Assembly (NCBI GenBank): GCA_945905835.1
Contig: CAMDQJ010000001.1
Location: 1-64,000 of the forward strand
Length of the DNA stretch: 64,000 bases
Direction: 5' to 3'
Source of the DNA: Asaia bogorensis
GTDB lineage: Bacteria; Pseudomonadota; Alphaproteobacteria; Reyranellales; Reyranellaceae
Every line of letters starts with the position of its first letter. Position 1 is the stretch's first letter. Of this stretch, positions 17,405 to 27,359 are shown one piece after another. Made by a program: the position numbers and the translations under genes. The notes under the pieces are model-generated. The model saw only the letters and a program-made list of their open reading frames with translations. It had not been told where the DNA came from and ran no database searches.

Positions 17405-18724
17405 TCAACGGATGCCGGTTAGAACGGCATCCGGCAACCATGTGACGGCTTTGGGGAAGTAGATCAGCAGCCCGACGACCAGGAGCTGCAGGCCTATGAA
17501 AGGCCAAATGCCGACATACATGTGCCTGAGCGTGATCTCGGGCGGCGCGATGCCGCGCAGATAGAAGATCGACGGCGCCATCGGCGGTGTCAGATAGCCG
17601 GTCTGCAGCATGACGAGGAAGAGAACGCAGAACCACACCTTATCGAATCCCGCCGCCTCGATGAGCGGCATGGTGATCGGCACCACCATCAGGATGATCA
17701 CCAGCGGCTCGAGCATGAAGCCGGCGATGAACACGATGAACAGGACCAGGGAGAGCAGCCCCCATTTGCCGACGCCGAATTCCTTCAGGAAGTTCTGCAG
17801 CGTTTCGAGTCCGCCCGAGCCGACGAAGACGGAGGCGAACATCTGTCCGCACGCCACGATGGTCAGAATCATCGCCGTGATGCGCACCGTGCGCATGGTC
17901 GACTCGACAAGTACCGGCCAGGACAGACGGCGGTAGGCGATCGCCAGCAGCACGGTGCCGAGAGCGCCGGTCGCCGACGCCTCGGTCGGCGTGGCGATGC
18001 CCGCCATCATGGAGCCGAGAACGGCGACGATCACGACGACCGGCGGAACCAGCACCTTGCCGCTCAGCACGAGCTTGGCTCCCAACGACGGTTCGTCGGC
18101 CGCCCGCGGTATGCGGGGGCCGTAGTCGGGGCGCACGGTGCAAAGAGTGACGATGTAGAGGATATACGCGATCGCCAACATGAAGCCCGGGATGAACATG
18201 CCGAGCAGGATGTTGCCGACCGAGGCATTTGCGACCGGACCGATGACCACGGCCAACACCGACGGCGGAATGATGGTGCCGAGCGAGCCGCCAGCACATA
18301 TCGTGCCAGAGATGAGGCTCTTCGAGTAGCCGTACTTCAGCATGGCGGGAATCGCCAGCAGGCCGACGACGGTTTCGGTCGCGCCGACGACGCCGCTGGT
18401 TGCCGCGAAGATGACGCACATGATGACGGTGCCCACCGCCAAGCCGCCGGGAATGCGTCGCGTCCACATGTGGATCGCATCGAACAGCCGCGACGCGATG
18501 CCGGATGCCTCGAACATGGCACCCATGAAGATGAAGAGCGGGACGGCGGCGAGCACCTGCGCCGTGGCCACTTCCTCGATCTTCTGAATGAACTGATACT
18601 GCAGGCCGACAAGGCCGAAGGAATGGAGCCCGAACACCACCGCCAGCGCCATCATGGTGAGCGCAACCGGGAACCCGGTCAGGATCACCGCGATAAGGGC
18701 AGGAAACATCCAGAGCGCGCTCAC
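17405..18724 (-). CDS. TRAP transporter large permease (DctM family)
   Basis: This 439-residue inner-membrane protein has about twelve hydrophobic segments. DctM family marks include AVPLFIFMGAMFEASGI near the N-terminus, AATSGVVGATETVVG, the hairpin GSLGTIIPPSVLAVV and GYLTPPMAPSIFYLRG near the C-terminus. The GTG start follows AAGGAT. It is the Na+- or proton-coupled translocator of the three-gene TRAP system on this strand. Confidence 0.94.
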   Translation of the reverse strand: MSALWMFPALIAVILTGFPVALTMMALAVVFGLHSFGLVGLQYQFIQKIEEVATAQVLAAVPLFIFMGAMFEASGIASRLFDAIHMWTRRIPGGLAVGTVIMCVIFAATSGVVGATETVVGLLAIPAMLKYGYSKSLISGTICAGGSLGTIIPPSVLAVVIGPVANASVGNILLGMFIPGFMLAIAYILYIVTLCTVRPDYGPRIPRAADEPSLGAKLVLSGKVLVPPVVVIVAVLGSMMAGIATPTEASATGALGTVLLAIAYRRLSWPVLVESTMRTVRITAMILTIVACGQMFASVFVGSGGLETLQNFLKEFGVGKWGLLSLVLFIVFIAGFMLEPLVIILMVVPITMPLIEAAGFDKVWFCVLFLVMLQTGYLTPPMAPSIFYLRGIAPPEITLRHMYVGIWPFIGLQLLVVGLLIYFPKAVTWLPDAVLTGIR

Positions 18725-18769
18725 CGTGCGATCCTTCCCGGTCGACGGCGCGGTGCCGGCAGAGCGGCG

Positions 18770-19309
18770 CTAGACTCCATGCACATCACCTGTCTCGTCC
18801 CGGTCGTCGAACGGCCTGCCCATCAGCGATGCGGCCCGCTTGACGATCTCGGCGACGATCTGCAAGGTGAAGATCGCAAAGCCGATCAGCATAACCAACT
18901 TGAACGGCCAGACAATCGGGTTCCAGCCACCTGAGCCCGAGCGCTCGCCGCTGTCGTAGGCCGTCATAAAGTGATCGAAAAGGCCCAAGGTGACCCAGCC
19001 GACCGTCGGCAGGATGATCAGGGCAAGGCCGGCCAAATCGAAGACGCGTATGCGCGGTTTGGTACGCCGAGTGTAAAGCAGGTCGACGCGGACATGGCTG
19101 TCGGTCGACATCGCGTAGGCGATCGAGAGCACAAACGAAGCGCCCATCAACCAGGTATTGAGATCGTTGCCCCACTCTGTCGGCGCATTGAAGACGTAGC
19201 GTAGCACGACGTCATAGAGCATCAGAATCACGAGGACGATCACTATCGTAGCCGCGATCGCTCCAAAAGCGCGGCTGACGCCATCGGCCGTCCGCACCAA
19301 TCCGCGCAT
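18770..19309 (-). CDS. TRAP transporter small permease (DctQ family)
   Basis: This protein of about 179 residues has four hydrophobic helices and the DctQ phrases PTEWGNDLNTWLMGASFVLS and DSHVRVDLLY. The ATG at 19309 is chosen, with a TTG one codon upstream as an alternative; the ribosome site is weak in both cases. It lies between the binding-protein and large-permease genes, 45 bp from the latter, in the usual P-Q-M order. It forms the membrane complex with DctM. Confidence 0.92.
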   Translation of the reverse strand: MRGLVRTADGVSRAFGAIAATIVIVLVILMLYDVVLRYVFNAPTEWGNDLNTWLMGASFVLSIAYAMSTDSHVRVDLLYTRRTKPRIRVFDLAGLALIILPTVGWVTLGLFDHFMTAYDSGERSGSGGWNPIVWPFKLVMLIGFAIFTLQIVAEIVKRAASLMGRPFDDRDETGDVHGV

Positions 19310-19327
19310 CAACGGATCCGCATTCGG

Positions 19328-20371
19328 CTAACGGAACTCGGAGCGATACTCGGCGGACGGCTTCCACCGCTCCATGAACGCGCGTTGGCTCTCGATAACC
19401 TTCTTGAACCAGCCGCCTTCGGCCGCGATGTACTTGTCTTCCCAGGCACGCGTCGCCTTGCCCACGCCGTCGATATAGGCCTGGTCGACGCGAATGAACT
19501 CGACGCCTTCGCTCTTGAGCTTGGTGAGCGCATCGGCATCCATGAGGTTGATGTTCATCCAAGATTCGATGGTGGAGAGCTTGGCGGCCGCTTCGATCTG
19601 CCGGCGCGTATTGGCATCGAAGCCGTCCCACAACGTCTTGTCGAAGATGCATTCCAGCACCGCGCCCGGCTGGTGAACGCCGGGCAGGATGATGTACTTG
19701 GCGACCTTGTGGAAGCCCAGTCCGATATTGATACCTGGTGTAGCCCATTCGATGGCATCGACGACGCCGCGCTCAAGCGCCGGGTAAACCTCGCCGCCTG
19801 GCAGGATGACGGTAGAGGCGCCGAGCGTGTTGGCGATCTCCGCCCAGGCGCCAGAGGTCCGCAACTTGAGGCCTTTCAAATCCTCGAGGGTGCGGATGGG
19901 CTTCCTCGAATGCATGTGGATCTCATCCGAGTGTGAACCACATGGCACGCCCACCACGCCAAATTTCTCCATGCGCCATTGCCGCCACAGCTCAATGCCG
20001 CCGCCGGCATAAATCCAGTGCAGCAGCGCCTCGGCCGGCGGCGATCCGACGTAGCCGCCGAAGATCGCGGCGGTCTTGTCGATGCCCCAGTCGTAGCCGG
20101 ACCAGGTGTGACCCGCTTGCGCCACTTTCTTCTGTACGGACTCGGTAATCTTGAGCGGGCTGCCGATGGTGCCGGCCGGGAAAACCTGAAACTTGACCTT
20201 GCCGGCTGTGAGCGAGTCAACTTGCTTGGAAAAGCCTTGAGCGAACTGCTCGAGATGTACGCCGCCCGGCCACGACGTGGCAGTGCGGACGTTCTGCTGG
20301 GCGTAGGCCGAACTGCCGCCGAGAAAAAGCGCTGCCGCAACGGCGGCGCCAGTAAGTCGTAACGCAGTCAT
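19328..20371 (-). CDS. TRAP transporter substrate-binding protein (DctP family)
   Basis: This 347-residue secreted receptor has a signal peptide (LTGAAVAAALFLGGSSAYA, cleavage near residue 24). DctP-type features include a central arginine region in GLKLRTSGAWAEIANTLGAS and GEVYPALERGVVDAIEWATP. The start follows GAGGGAGG. An acidic ligand is expected from the family; the segment ATPGINIGLGFHKVAKYI resembles receptors for keto acids or mandelate-like acids, but this is only suggestive. It is the first gene of the TRAP operon. Confidence 0.93.
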   Translation of the reverse strand: MTALRLTGAAVAAALFLGGSSAYAQQNVRTATSWPGGVHLEQFAQGFSKQVDSLTAGKVKFQVFPAGTIGSPLKITESVQKKVAQAGHTWSGYDWGIDKTAAIFGGYVGSPPAEALLHWIYAGGGIELWRQWRMEKFGVVGVPCGSHSDEIHMHSRKPIRTLEDLKGLKLRTSGAWAEIANTLGASTVILPGGEVYPALERGVVDAIEWATPGINIGLGFHKVAKYIILPGVHQPGAVLECIFDKTLWDGFDANTRRQIEAAAKLSTIESWMNINLMDADALTKLKSEGVEFIRVDQAYIDGVGKATRAWEDKYIAAEGGWFKKVIESQRAFMERWKPSAEYRSEFR

Positions 20372-20559
20372 CAGAACCTCCCTCGATCGTTTTCTTGCGA
20401 TACGCGGACTGAACGCTACCAGACGTCGGGCGCCGAACGAACCCCCGATAAACTATTGTGCAGATTACGCATGTCCTTGGCAAGAATGGACCGCGCAGGC
20501 GGTCCGGCTGTCAGGACGACGCGACCTTCCAGCAATCCGCGGTGTGGTTCTCGCCGACT

Positions 20560-20715
20560 CGGACGGTGGCACGAGGGTCATGCGATGGCCCAGTACAGAG
20601 TTGGGCGCATCTATGAGGGCGGCGTCCTTTCGAACTCACCAGATCATGTTGAGGCCGTTATCTGGTATCGAAAGGCTGCAGATCAGGGCCTCGTCTTAGC
20701 TCAGCACGCCCTCGT
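20560..20715 (+). pseudogene. Sel1-repeat protein fragment
   Basis: About 50 codons (frame starting 20456) encode one Sel1-like repeat: GHAMAQYRVGRIYEGG, then HVEAVIWYRKAADQGLVLAQ. The helix-turn-helix repeat pattern A-x2-L/YRLGxxY..G ... A..WY.KAA.QG is clear. Both ends are missing. The fragment runs straight into an ABC ATPase scrap in another frame, so it is debris rather than a gene. Nothing recognisable lies between the TRAP operon start (20371) and 20560. Confidence 0.65.
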
Positions 20716-20721
20716 CCCGGC

Positions 20722-20785
20722 CCCGGCGAGACGCTCGGCCTGGTGGGCGAGTCGGGGTGCGGCAAGACCACGACGTCCCGGCTCC
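20722..20785 (+). pseudogene. ABC ATPase Walker A fragment
   Basis: About 21 codons read GETLGLVGESGCGKTTTSRL from 20725, the Walker A region of an Opp/Dpp F-type ATPase (compare GETLGIVGESGCGKSTTARL in the intact gene at 3104). The rest of the domain is missing. It is sandwiched between Sel1 and deacetylase fragments. Confidence 0.7.
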
Positions 20786-20789
20786 CTTT

Positions 20790-21049
20790 TCCGCAACTGG
20801 AAGGCCGAGTTCGATGCGCAATACAAGCGCGGCCGGCATTTCAGCATGGTGCTCCACCCCTACGCCATCGCCTGGCCCAACCGGCTGCATCTGCTGGAAC
20901 AATTCCTCGACCACGCCGGGCGCCTGCCGGACGTGTGGAATCCGACGAGCACGGACTGCGCGCGATATTGGACGGCGACTTTTCCGGCGGCCACGTACCT
21001 CAGGCTGGAGCCATCGATCTGGCGCGACTACCCGGGCAGCTTGAGCTGA
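20790..21049 (+). pseudogene. 3' fragment of a polysaccharide deacetylase-like gene
   Basis: About 86 codons ending at TGA 21047 read RNWKAEFDAQYKRGRHFSMV, then LHPYAIAWPNRL, and end IWRDYPGSLS. The W.aEFD..Y..G..F....HP....P.R pattern is the C-terminal part of NodB-type deacetylases, including the final conserved HP. No start or N-terminal domain is attached. Together with the 5' fragment at 17063 it may represent one gene split by the TRAP region (inference). Confidence 0.68.
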
Positions 21050-21091
21050 CGTCGGTGGTTCAACGGTCACGTTAGTATGGATTTGGTGGGC

Positions 21092-21123
21092 TTCCCTGTT
21101 ATTTTCCTGTGAACAGGGAATTT
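21092..21123. repeat. Inverted repeat / short dispersed motif upstream of aldo/keto reductase
   Basis: TTCCCTGTT (21092-21100) and AACAGGGAA (21112-21120) form a perfect 9-bp inverted repeat with an 11-bp loop. The 12-mer AACAGGGAATTT at its 3' side recurs at 55055-55066, again followed by a GT.GAA pattern. It lies 14 bp before the start of the reductase, so it could act on that transcript. Repeated use in unrelated places suggests a mobile remnant rather than a specific operator. Confidence 0.45.
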
Positions 21124-21136
21124 GTGGAATCCGTCA

Positions 21137-22111
<975 letters not shown>

Positions 22112-22116
22112 GGCGT

Positions 22117-22989
22117 TTATCCGGCGAGCACGGGTTCGCGACCGACGATGGTCGTGCGATGCATGACGCGGCGTTCGTCGGGATCATGCGGCGTGACGGC
22201 GTGGACGGTGCAGCGGTTGTCCCACATCAGCACGTCGTGCGGTTCCCAGGTGTGCCGGTACATGTATTTCGGCTGGGCAGCAAAGGCCGACAGGTCCTCG
22301 ATCAACCGGCGCGCGGCGCCGTCGTCCATGCCTTCGACGCCATCGTTGTAGATCGAGCTGATGTAGAGCGACTTACGTCTGGTGACGGGATGGCGCCGAA
22401 CCATCGGATGCCAGACCGGCGGCATCGCCGCCCGCTCCTCGCCCTTTGGCGCCGGCGCGCCGGTCAGCGTCGACAGGAGCGCGAAATCGTGCCGCGCCTT
22501 CCTGCCCTCGACCTGGCGGCGCAAGCCGTCGGGCAAGTCGTCATAGACTATGTACATGTTGATGAACTGGGTGATGCCGCCGGTGCGACTGATCTCGATG
22601 CCATGCAGCAGCGAGCCCATGCTCGGCATCGGCCGGTAGCTCGAGTCGGTGTGCCACATGCGCGCCGACGACAGCTGCTTCTGCGACGGCTCCGAGGGCC
22701 GCAGCAGGCGATCCTGCTCATCGACGTTGGAGACGAGGAAGATCTCCTTCACGCGTTCCGACCGCAGGCTGAGGGACTTCTGATGGAAGATCTCGGGCTC
22801 GCCGAAATGGCGGGTGAAGGCGACATGTTCCTGGTCGCTGACGTGCTGGCCGGGAAACACCACGACCAGGTGCTTCATCCAGGCATCGCTGACAGCCTGC
22901 ACCGTTTCGGCATCCAGCGGCTTTCGCATGTCGACACCGTGGATTTCCGCACCGAGAGCGGGATGTCGTGGCTTGACGGTGATGGTCAT
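22117..22989 (-). CDS. TauD/TfdA-family Fe(II)/2-oxoglutarate dioxygenase
   Basis: This 290-residue enzyme has the iron ligands WHTDSS and the distal histidine in MWDNRCTVHAV, with an arginine for 2-oxoglutarate in RRVMHRTTIVG. The start at 22989 follows GAGGCA; a longer frame continues upstream without support. It is convergent with the aldo/keto reductase (five bases apart) and divergent from an SDR across a 72-bp promoter space. The TauD/TfdA family hydroxylates sulfonates, phenoxy acids and similar compounds. Another member lies at 32269-33153. Confidence 0.93.
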   Translation of the reverse strand: MTITVKPRHPALGAEIHGVDMRKPLDAETVQAVSDAWMKHLVVVFPGQHVSDQEHVAFTRHFGEPEIFHQKSLSLRSERVKEIFLVSNVDEQDRLLRPSEPSQKQLSSARMWHTDSSYRPMPSMGSLLHGIEISRTGGITQFINMYIVYDDLPDGLRRQVEGRKARHDFALLSTLTGAPAPKGEERAAMPPVWHPMVRRHPVTRRKSLYISSIYNDGVEGMDDGAARRLIEDLSAFAAQPKYMYRHTWEPHDVLMWDNRCTVHAVTPHDPDERRVMHRTTIVGREPVLAG

Positions 22990-23061
22990 GACTGCTGCCT
23001 CGTGACTGCACTGGCCGGCCGATGGTAGACTTTCAGGGTCATTGGACAAGGGGGAGACAAG

Positions 23062-23862
23062 ATGGATTTCACCGGCAAGATTGCCCTGATCACCGGCGGC
23101 GGCAACGGCATCGGCCGCGCCGCATCGGTGGGCTTCGCGCAACACGGCGCCAAGGTCGTGGTGGTGGACCGCGACGCTGCGGCCGCCGAAGCCACGGCCG
23201 GCATCGTCCGCCAGAACGGCGGCGAGGCCATCGCCGTCACGGCCGACGTCACCAAATCAGCTGATGTGAAGGCCTATGTAAAAGCCGCGATCGACAAATT
23301 CGGACGGATCGACTGTTTCTTCAACAACGCCGGCATCGAAGGTAAATTGGCCCCTACCGCCGAGTACGACGAGGCGATGTTCGATGCCGTGATCGGCGTG
23401 AACCTGAAGGGCGTGTTCCTGGGGCTGCGCCACGTCCTGCCGGAAATGATCCGCCAGGGCAGCGGCGCGGTCGTGAACACCGCCTCCGTCGCCGGCCTGG
23501 TGGGCAGTCCCGGCATGCCGGCCTACGTGGCGTCCAAGCATGGCGTGATCGGTCTCACCAAGGTCGCTGCCGGCGATGTCGCGCGCCAGGGCATCCGGGT
23601 GAACGCCGTGTGTCCGGGACCTGTCGACACGCGCATGATCCACGCCCTCGAGGAACAGATTTCGCCGGGCAATCCCGAAGCGGTCAACGCACGCTACCGG
23701 GCCGCGCTGCCGAGCGGTCGTTACACCACGCCCGAGGAAATCGCCAACATGGTGCTCTTCCTCTGCTCGGACCTTGCGTCCAACACCACCGGCGGGCAGT
23801 TCGTGGTCGATGGCGGGCGCACCGCGACCGGCGGAGCGGTAACCAATCAGGTCTCGCGCTGA
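23062..23862 (+). CDS. SDR-family oxidoreductase
   Basis: This 266-residue SDR has TGGGNGIG, VDRDA (NAD type), NNAGIEG, the serine in NTASVAGLVG, YVASK and a C-terminal FVVDGGRT. A strong ribosome site (AGGGGGAGA) precedes the ATG. It is divergent from the TauD-type dioxygenase and convergent with the LLM monooxygenase. The close divergent pairing suggests the dioxygenase and SDR act on consecutive steps, with hydroxylation followed by alcohol oxidation (inference). Confidence 0.92.
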   Translation: MDFTGKIALITGGGNGIGRAASVGFAQHGAKVVVVDRDAAAAEATAGIVRQNGGEAIAVTADVTKSADVKAYVKAAIDKFGRIDCFFNNAGIEGKLAPTAEYDEAMFDAVIGVNLKGVFLGLRHVLPEMIRQGSGAVVNTASVAGLVGSPGMPAYVASKHGVIGLTKVAAGDVARQGIRVNAVCPGPVDTRMIHALEEQISPGNPEAVNARYRAALPSGRYTTPEEIANMVLFLCSDLASNTTGGQFVVDGGRTATGGAVTNQVSR

Positions 23863-23868
23863 AGGCCT

Positions 23869-25194
23869 TCAGTCGGCCTGGCGCAGGATCTCGCGCATGG
23901 TGCGGCCCTTGTACTCGGTGCGCAGGAGGCCTCGTCGTTGCAGCAACGGCACGACAAGATCGACGAACTCCTCGATCGCACCGGGGCAGTAGATCGGCGA
24001 CAGCATGAATCCGTCACCGCCGGCGGTCGCCAGAAAAGCCTCCATCTCGTCGGCGATCGAGTCGGGCGTGCCGACGAACTGCGGCAGGCCGACGCTTTGG
24101 CCATGACGCTCGGCAACCTCGCGCAAGGTCATCGACTCACCTGACGGCTTCAGGAAGCGGGTCTTCAATCGCTGCAATTCCGGCTCGGTGCGGCCCGCCA
24201 TCAAGTCGTCAGGCGCAAGCCGCGACAGATCGAAATCGGCATGCGCCGACAATATCGTCATGCCGCCTTCCAGCGGCACCAGGCTGTTGTGCAACTCTTG
24301 CTTCTCACGCGCCTCTGATTCGGTGGCGCCGATGATCGGCTGGGCACCGAACAGGATCTTGCACTCGTCCGGGTTACGGCCGAGCTCGGCCATGCGGCCC
24401 TTGATGCCGGCAAAATAGCGCGCCGCGTCCTGCGGCCGGGGCTGGATGGCGAAGATCGCGTCGGCGTACTTGGCCGCAAAATCCACGCCCTTGGGCGACG
24501 TGCCCGCCTGGAGGATCGCCGGCCCGTTCTGCGGCGAGCGGACCACGTTGAGAGGTCCGCGCGACTTGAAGAACGGCCCGTCATGCTCGACCCGCCGCAC
24601 CTTGGCGGCATCGGCAAATACCGCGCCCTCGCGATCCATCACGACGGCGTCTTCATCCCAGCTCGCCCACAGCTTGTGGCAGACCTCGATGAATTCGTGC
24701 GCCCGATCGTAGCGCACATCGGCTGGCGGGCGGTCGACGCCGAAATTGGCGTCTTGGTTGTGGTTGATCGACGTCACCACGTTCCATCCCGCCCGCCCCT
24801 CGGTCAGATGGTCGAGCGTCGCCCACATCCGCGCGGCATAGAAGGGATGGTGCTGGCTGACGGAGAAGGTCGCGGCGACACCGATGTGCCGGGTCGCCGC
24901 CGCCATCCAGGATAGCAGCGGGATCGGATCGTGCTCCGGCGCCTGCGTGGCGTAGCGCAGTGCGGGTTCGAGCGAGCCGCGGTAGGTGTCGGAGATGTAG
25001 TTGAGGTCGGCAAAGAACACCATGTCGAACATGCCGCGCTCGCAGACCTGGGCGATATGCTGGTAGAGCGCCGGACGGCTCCAGTCGTAGCCGGCGGCGG
25101 CCGTCTTGGGATGCCGCCACATGGCCAGGCTGTGATAGGTCGGCCCATGCACCAGGAACTGGGCGAGATGCATCTTCTTGGTGAAGCGGGGCAT
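23869..25194 (-). CDS. LLM-class flavin-dependent monooxygenase (NtaA/SnaA/DszA type)
   Basis: This 441-residue two-component monooxygenase carries family marks HLAQFLVHGPTYHSLAMWRHP, FADLNYISDTY, FSVSQHHPFYAARMWATLDH, GRAGWNVVTSINH and PAILQAGTSPKG. Members oxidise chelators, thioethers or sulfones with reduced FMN from a separate reductase, which is not seen nearby. The ATG at 25194 stands after a weak purine stretch. The M20 hydrolase gene ends 40 bp upstream on the same strand, so the two may be cotranscribed. Confidence 0.92.
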   Translation of the reverse strand: MPRFTKKMHLAQFLVHGPTYHSLAMWRHPKTAAAGYDWSRPALYQHIAQVCERGMFDMVFFADLNYISDTYRGSLEPALRYATQAPEHDPIPLLSWMAAATRHIGVAATFSVSQHHPFYAARMWATLDHLTEGRAGWNVVTSINHNQDANFGVDRPPADVRYDRAHEFIEVCHKLWASWDEDAVVMDREGAVFADAAKVRRVEHDGPFFKSRGPLNVVRSPQNGPAILQAGTSPKGVDFAAKYADAIFAIQPRPQDAARYFAGIKGRMAELGRNPDECKILFGAQPIIGATESEAREKQELHNSLVPLEGGMTILSAHADFDLSRLAPDDLMAGRTEPELQRLKTRFLKPSGESMTLREVAERHGQSVGLPQFVGTPDSIADEMEAFLATAGGDGFMLSPIYCPGAIEEFVDLVVPLLQRRGLLRTEYKGRTMREILRQAD

Positions 25195-25234
25195 GGCCCC
25201 AGCTTACCCGCCCGCAATCGCCGGTGTCGCGTCC

Positions 25235-26419
25235 TTAGCCGCGCGTTGCGGCGAATTCCGCCCTCATCTCCCCCAGCAGCTTCTCGTCCGACAGCAGATC
25301 GATCGCCGTCATGGCCATCGCCTTGGCCGAATCCAGGATGCAGGCTTCGGCGGCCGGGCCGACCGAGGCGGCATGGAATTCGTGGCTGTGGGGTGGCACG
25401 TCGCGGCCGGTCATCGCCATCTGCGGCTGTATCGTCGGCACGAACCAGCTGACGTTTCCGGTATCGCCCGACCAGGCGCCCGACAACTCGTCGCGTGGCC
25501 GGGTCGTGCGGCCGAGCTCGCGCAGATTGCGGTCGAAGCCCTGGGCCATGGCGAAGTTGCTCAACAAGGCGCGCCCCGGCTGGTCGCGCCAGGTGCGCTC
25601 GAGGCGCGCACCCGTCATCTGGGCGGCGCCCGTGAGGCAGGCATCGATGCGCGGGATGACCTGCTTCAAGGTTTCGGCGTTGTTGGCGCGCACGGTCAGC
25701 ACGGCGGTGGTGTGATCGGGCACGACCTGCGGGAGCGTGCCGCCCTTGGTGATGATGTAGTGCACGCGCACGTCGGAGGGCAGTTGCTGGCGCAGCGCAG
25801 CGATGCCGTTGAACGCCAGCATCAGGGCATCGAGCGCATTGATGCCGAGTTCCGGCCGTGCCGCGGCGTGCGCCGCCTTGCCGAAATAGGCGGCCTGCAC
25901 GCGGGTGGCGCCGACGGTGCGCGAATGGGCGATGTTGTCCATGCCGGGATAGACCAGCATCATCGCGTCGATGCCGTCGAAGAAGCCTTCACGGTGCAGG
26001 ATGTTCTTGCCGCCGCCGCCCTCCTCGCCCGGCGTCCCCAGCGCTACCACCGTGCCGCCGACCTGCTCGATCACTTTCGCCAGGCCGATCGCCGCGCCAA
26101 CGCCGGCCGCCGCCACGACATTGTGGCCGCAGCTCTGGCCGTAGACCGGCAGCCCGTCGTACTCGCACAGGAAGGCGATGCGCGGGCCCGGCCTGTTCGA
26201 GGTCACGGTCGCGCGGAAGGCTGTCTTCAGCGAGCCCAACCCCTCCTCTACCGCGAAGCCGGCATCGCGCAGCGCCTCGCACTGCCAGGACTGCGCCTTG
26301 AATTCCTCGAAAGCCAGTTCGGTCTCGGCATGCATCTTCGTGCTGATGCCGAAGAGGGTCGTGGACGCCGCGTCGATGGCTTTCCGCGCAGCGTCCTTGG
26401 CTGTGGTGATGTCGGTCAA
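25235..26419 (-). CDS. M20-family amidohydrolase (AbgB/HipO-like)
   Basis: This 394-residue metallopeptidase-type amidohydrolase has CEYDGLPVYGQSCGHN with metal His, GTPGEEGGGGK with the catalytic Glu, and FGKAAHAAA in the lid domain. The internal dimerisation domain follows and SWFVPTIQPQMAM lies near the C-terminus. The likely start is TTG at 26419 after AAGAGAA; its bases overlap the TGA of the broken deacetylase gene upstream. It resembles p-aminobenzoyl-glutamate hydrolase subunit B and amidohydrolases acting on N-acyl amino acids. Confidence 0.9.
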   Translation of the reverse strand: MTDITTAKDAARKAIDAASTTLFGISTKMHAETELAFEEFKAQSWQCEALRDAGFAVEEGLGSLKTAFRATVTSNRPGPRIAFLCEYDGLPVYGQSCGHNVVAAAGVGAAIGLAKVIEQVGGTVVALGTPGEEGGGGKNILHREGFFDGIDAMMLVYPGMDNIAHSRTVGATRVQAAYFGKAAHAAARPELGINALDALMLAFNGIAALRQQLPSDVRVHYIITKGGTLPQVVPDHTTAVLTVRANNAETLKQVIPRIDACLTGAAQMTGARLERTWRDQPGRALLSNFAMAQGFDRNLRELGRTTRPRDELSGAWSGDTGNVSWFVPTIQPQMAMTGRDVPPHSHEFHAASVGPAAEACILDSAKAMAMTAIDLLSDEKLLGEMRAEFAATRG

Positions 26420-26889
26420 GCGTGGTTCTCTTGCCAGTGTTTGGCGATCTCGATGCGCCGCGCAAACCATACATCGGGAAACGACTTGGCGTATTCGATG
26501 AATTTGGCGACCGCCAGGGCCCGTCCCGGATGGCCGGCAACGCGCATGTGCAGGCCAACCGACATCATCTTGGGATGCGTCGCACCTTCCTTGTAGAGCC
26601 GATCGAAGGTGTAGCGCAGGTGCTCCTCGAAATCCTCGGGCGGGCCGAAATGGCCCGACGAGAAGCGCGCGTCGTTGTTGACGATCGAATAGGGGATCAC
26701 GAGATGCTTCTTGTCGCCGACCATCGTCCAATAGGGCAGGTCGTCGTTATAAGCATCCGAATCGTAGAGGAAGCCGCCCTCCTCGACCACCAGCTCGCGC
26801 GTGTTGACGCTGGGTCCATAGCGGCAGTACCAGCCGAGCGGACGCTCGCCGGTGGTCTCGATGATCGACTTCACGGCAAGCCGGATACC
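26416..26889 (-). pseudogene. 3' half of a polysaccharide deacetylase (PuuE-like) gene
   Basis: About 157 codons remain, from [20 protein letters not shown] (26889) to ENHA and TGA at 26416. The run [32 protein letters not shown] and PDVWFARRIEIA is typical of allantoinase-type deacetylases. The N-terminal half with the metal-binding Asp/His motif is missing. At the 5' edge the sequence fuses directly to the end of a ppc fragment in a different frame. Its stop overlaps the TTG start of the M20 gene, showing that the two were coupled before the break. Confidence 0.82.
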
Positions 26890-27357
26890 CGCTGTTGCGC
26901 AGGCCGGCGGCGATGCCGTTGATGCTGAGATGAATGCCCTGCACAACGCCCGGATCGGCATCGCCGGCACGGTGGCGCTTGAGCAATTCGATCTGCACGT
27001 GGTTCAGCGGATCGATATAGGGGAAGCGGTTGCGGATCGAGCGCGCCAGCAACGGATTGCCTTCCAGCAGGGTCTGCTGGCGCATGATGGCGCAAACCGC
27101 CTCGATCGATGCCTGCAACTCCTGTTGCAGGCGGTTGAAGATCGACTCGCGCAGCTTGGCGTCGGTGACCAGCTCGGCGTAGCGCGAGGCGATGGCGATG
27201 TCGCTCTTGGACAACACCATGTCCATGTTCGATAGCACGGTGCGAAAGAACGGCCAGTCGGCGTGCATTGCCTGCAGCATCGCCATCCCGTCAGCGGGCC
27301 GCGCGGCAACCCAGGCCTTGACCGCCGCCCCGAACCCGTACCAGCCGGGCAGCATCA
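26888..27357 (-). pseudogene. ppc: 3' fragment of phosphoenolpyruvate carboxylase gene
   Basis: About 156 codons match the C-terminal part of PEP carboxylase: [54 protein letters not shown] and the very end [13 protein letters not shown]. The last three residues correspond to the conserved C-terminal N(T/S)G, yet no stop follows, and the frame enters the deacetylase fragment. The upstream edge at about 27357 meets IS3-like DNA. Catalytic residues of the N-terminal two thirds are absent, so it is inactive. Confidence 0.88.
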
Positions 27358-27359
27358 GG

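Noticed and set aside
17522-18934. 470-codon plus-strand ORF
   Set aside because: It is the antisense shadow of the TRAP large and small permeases and has the His/Asp/Arg-rich composition typical of reading a membrane gene backwards.
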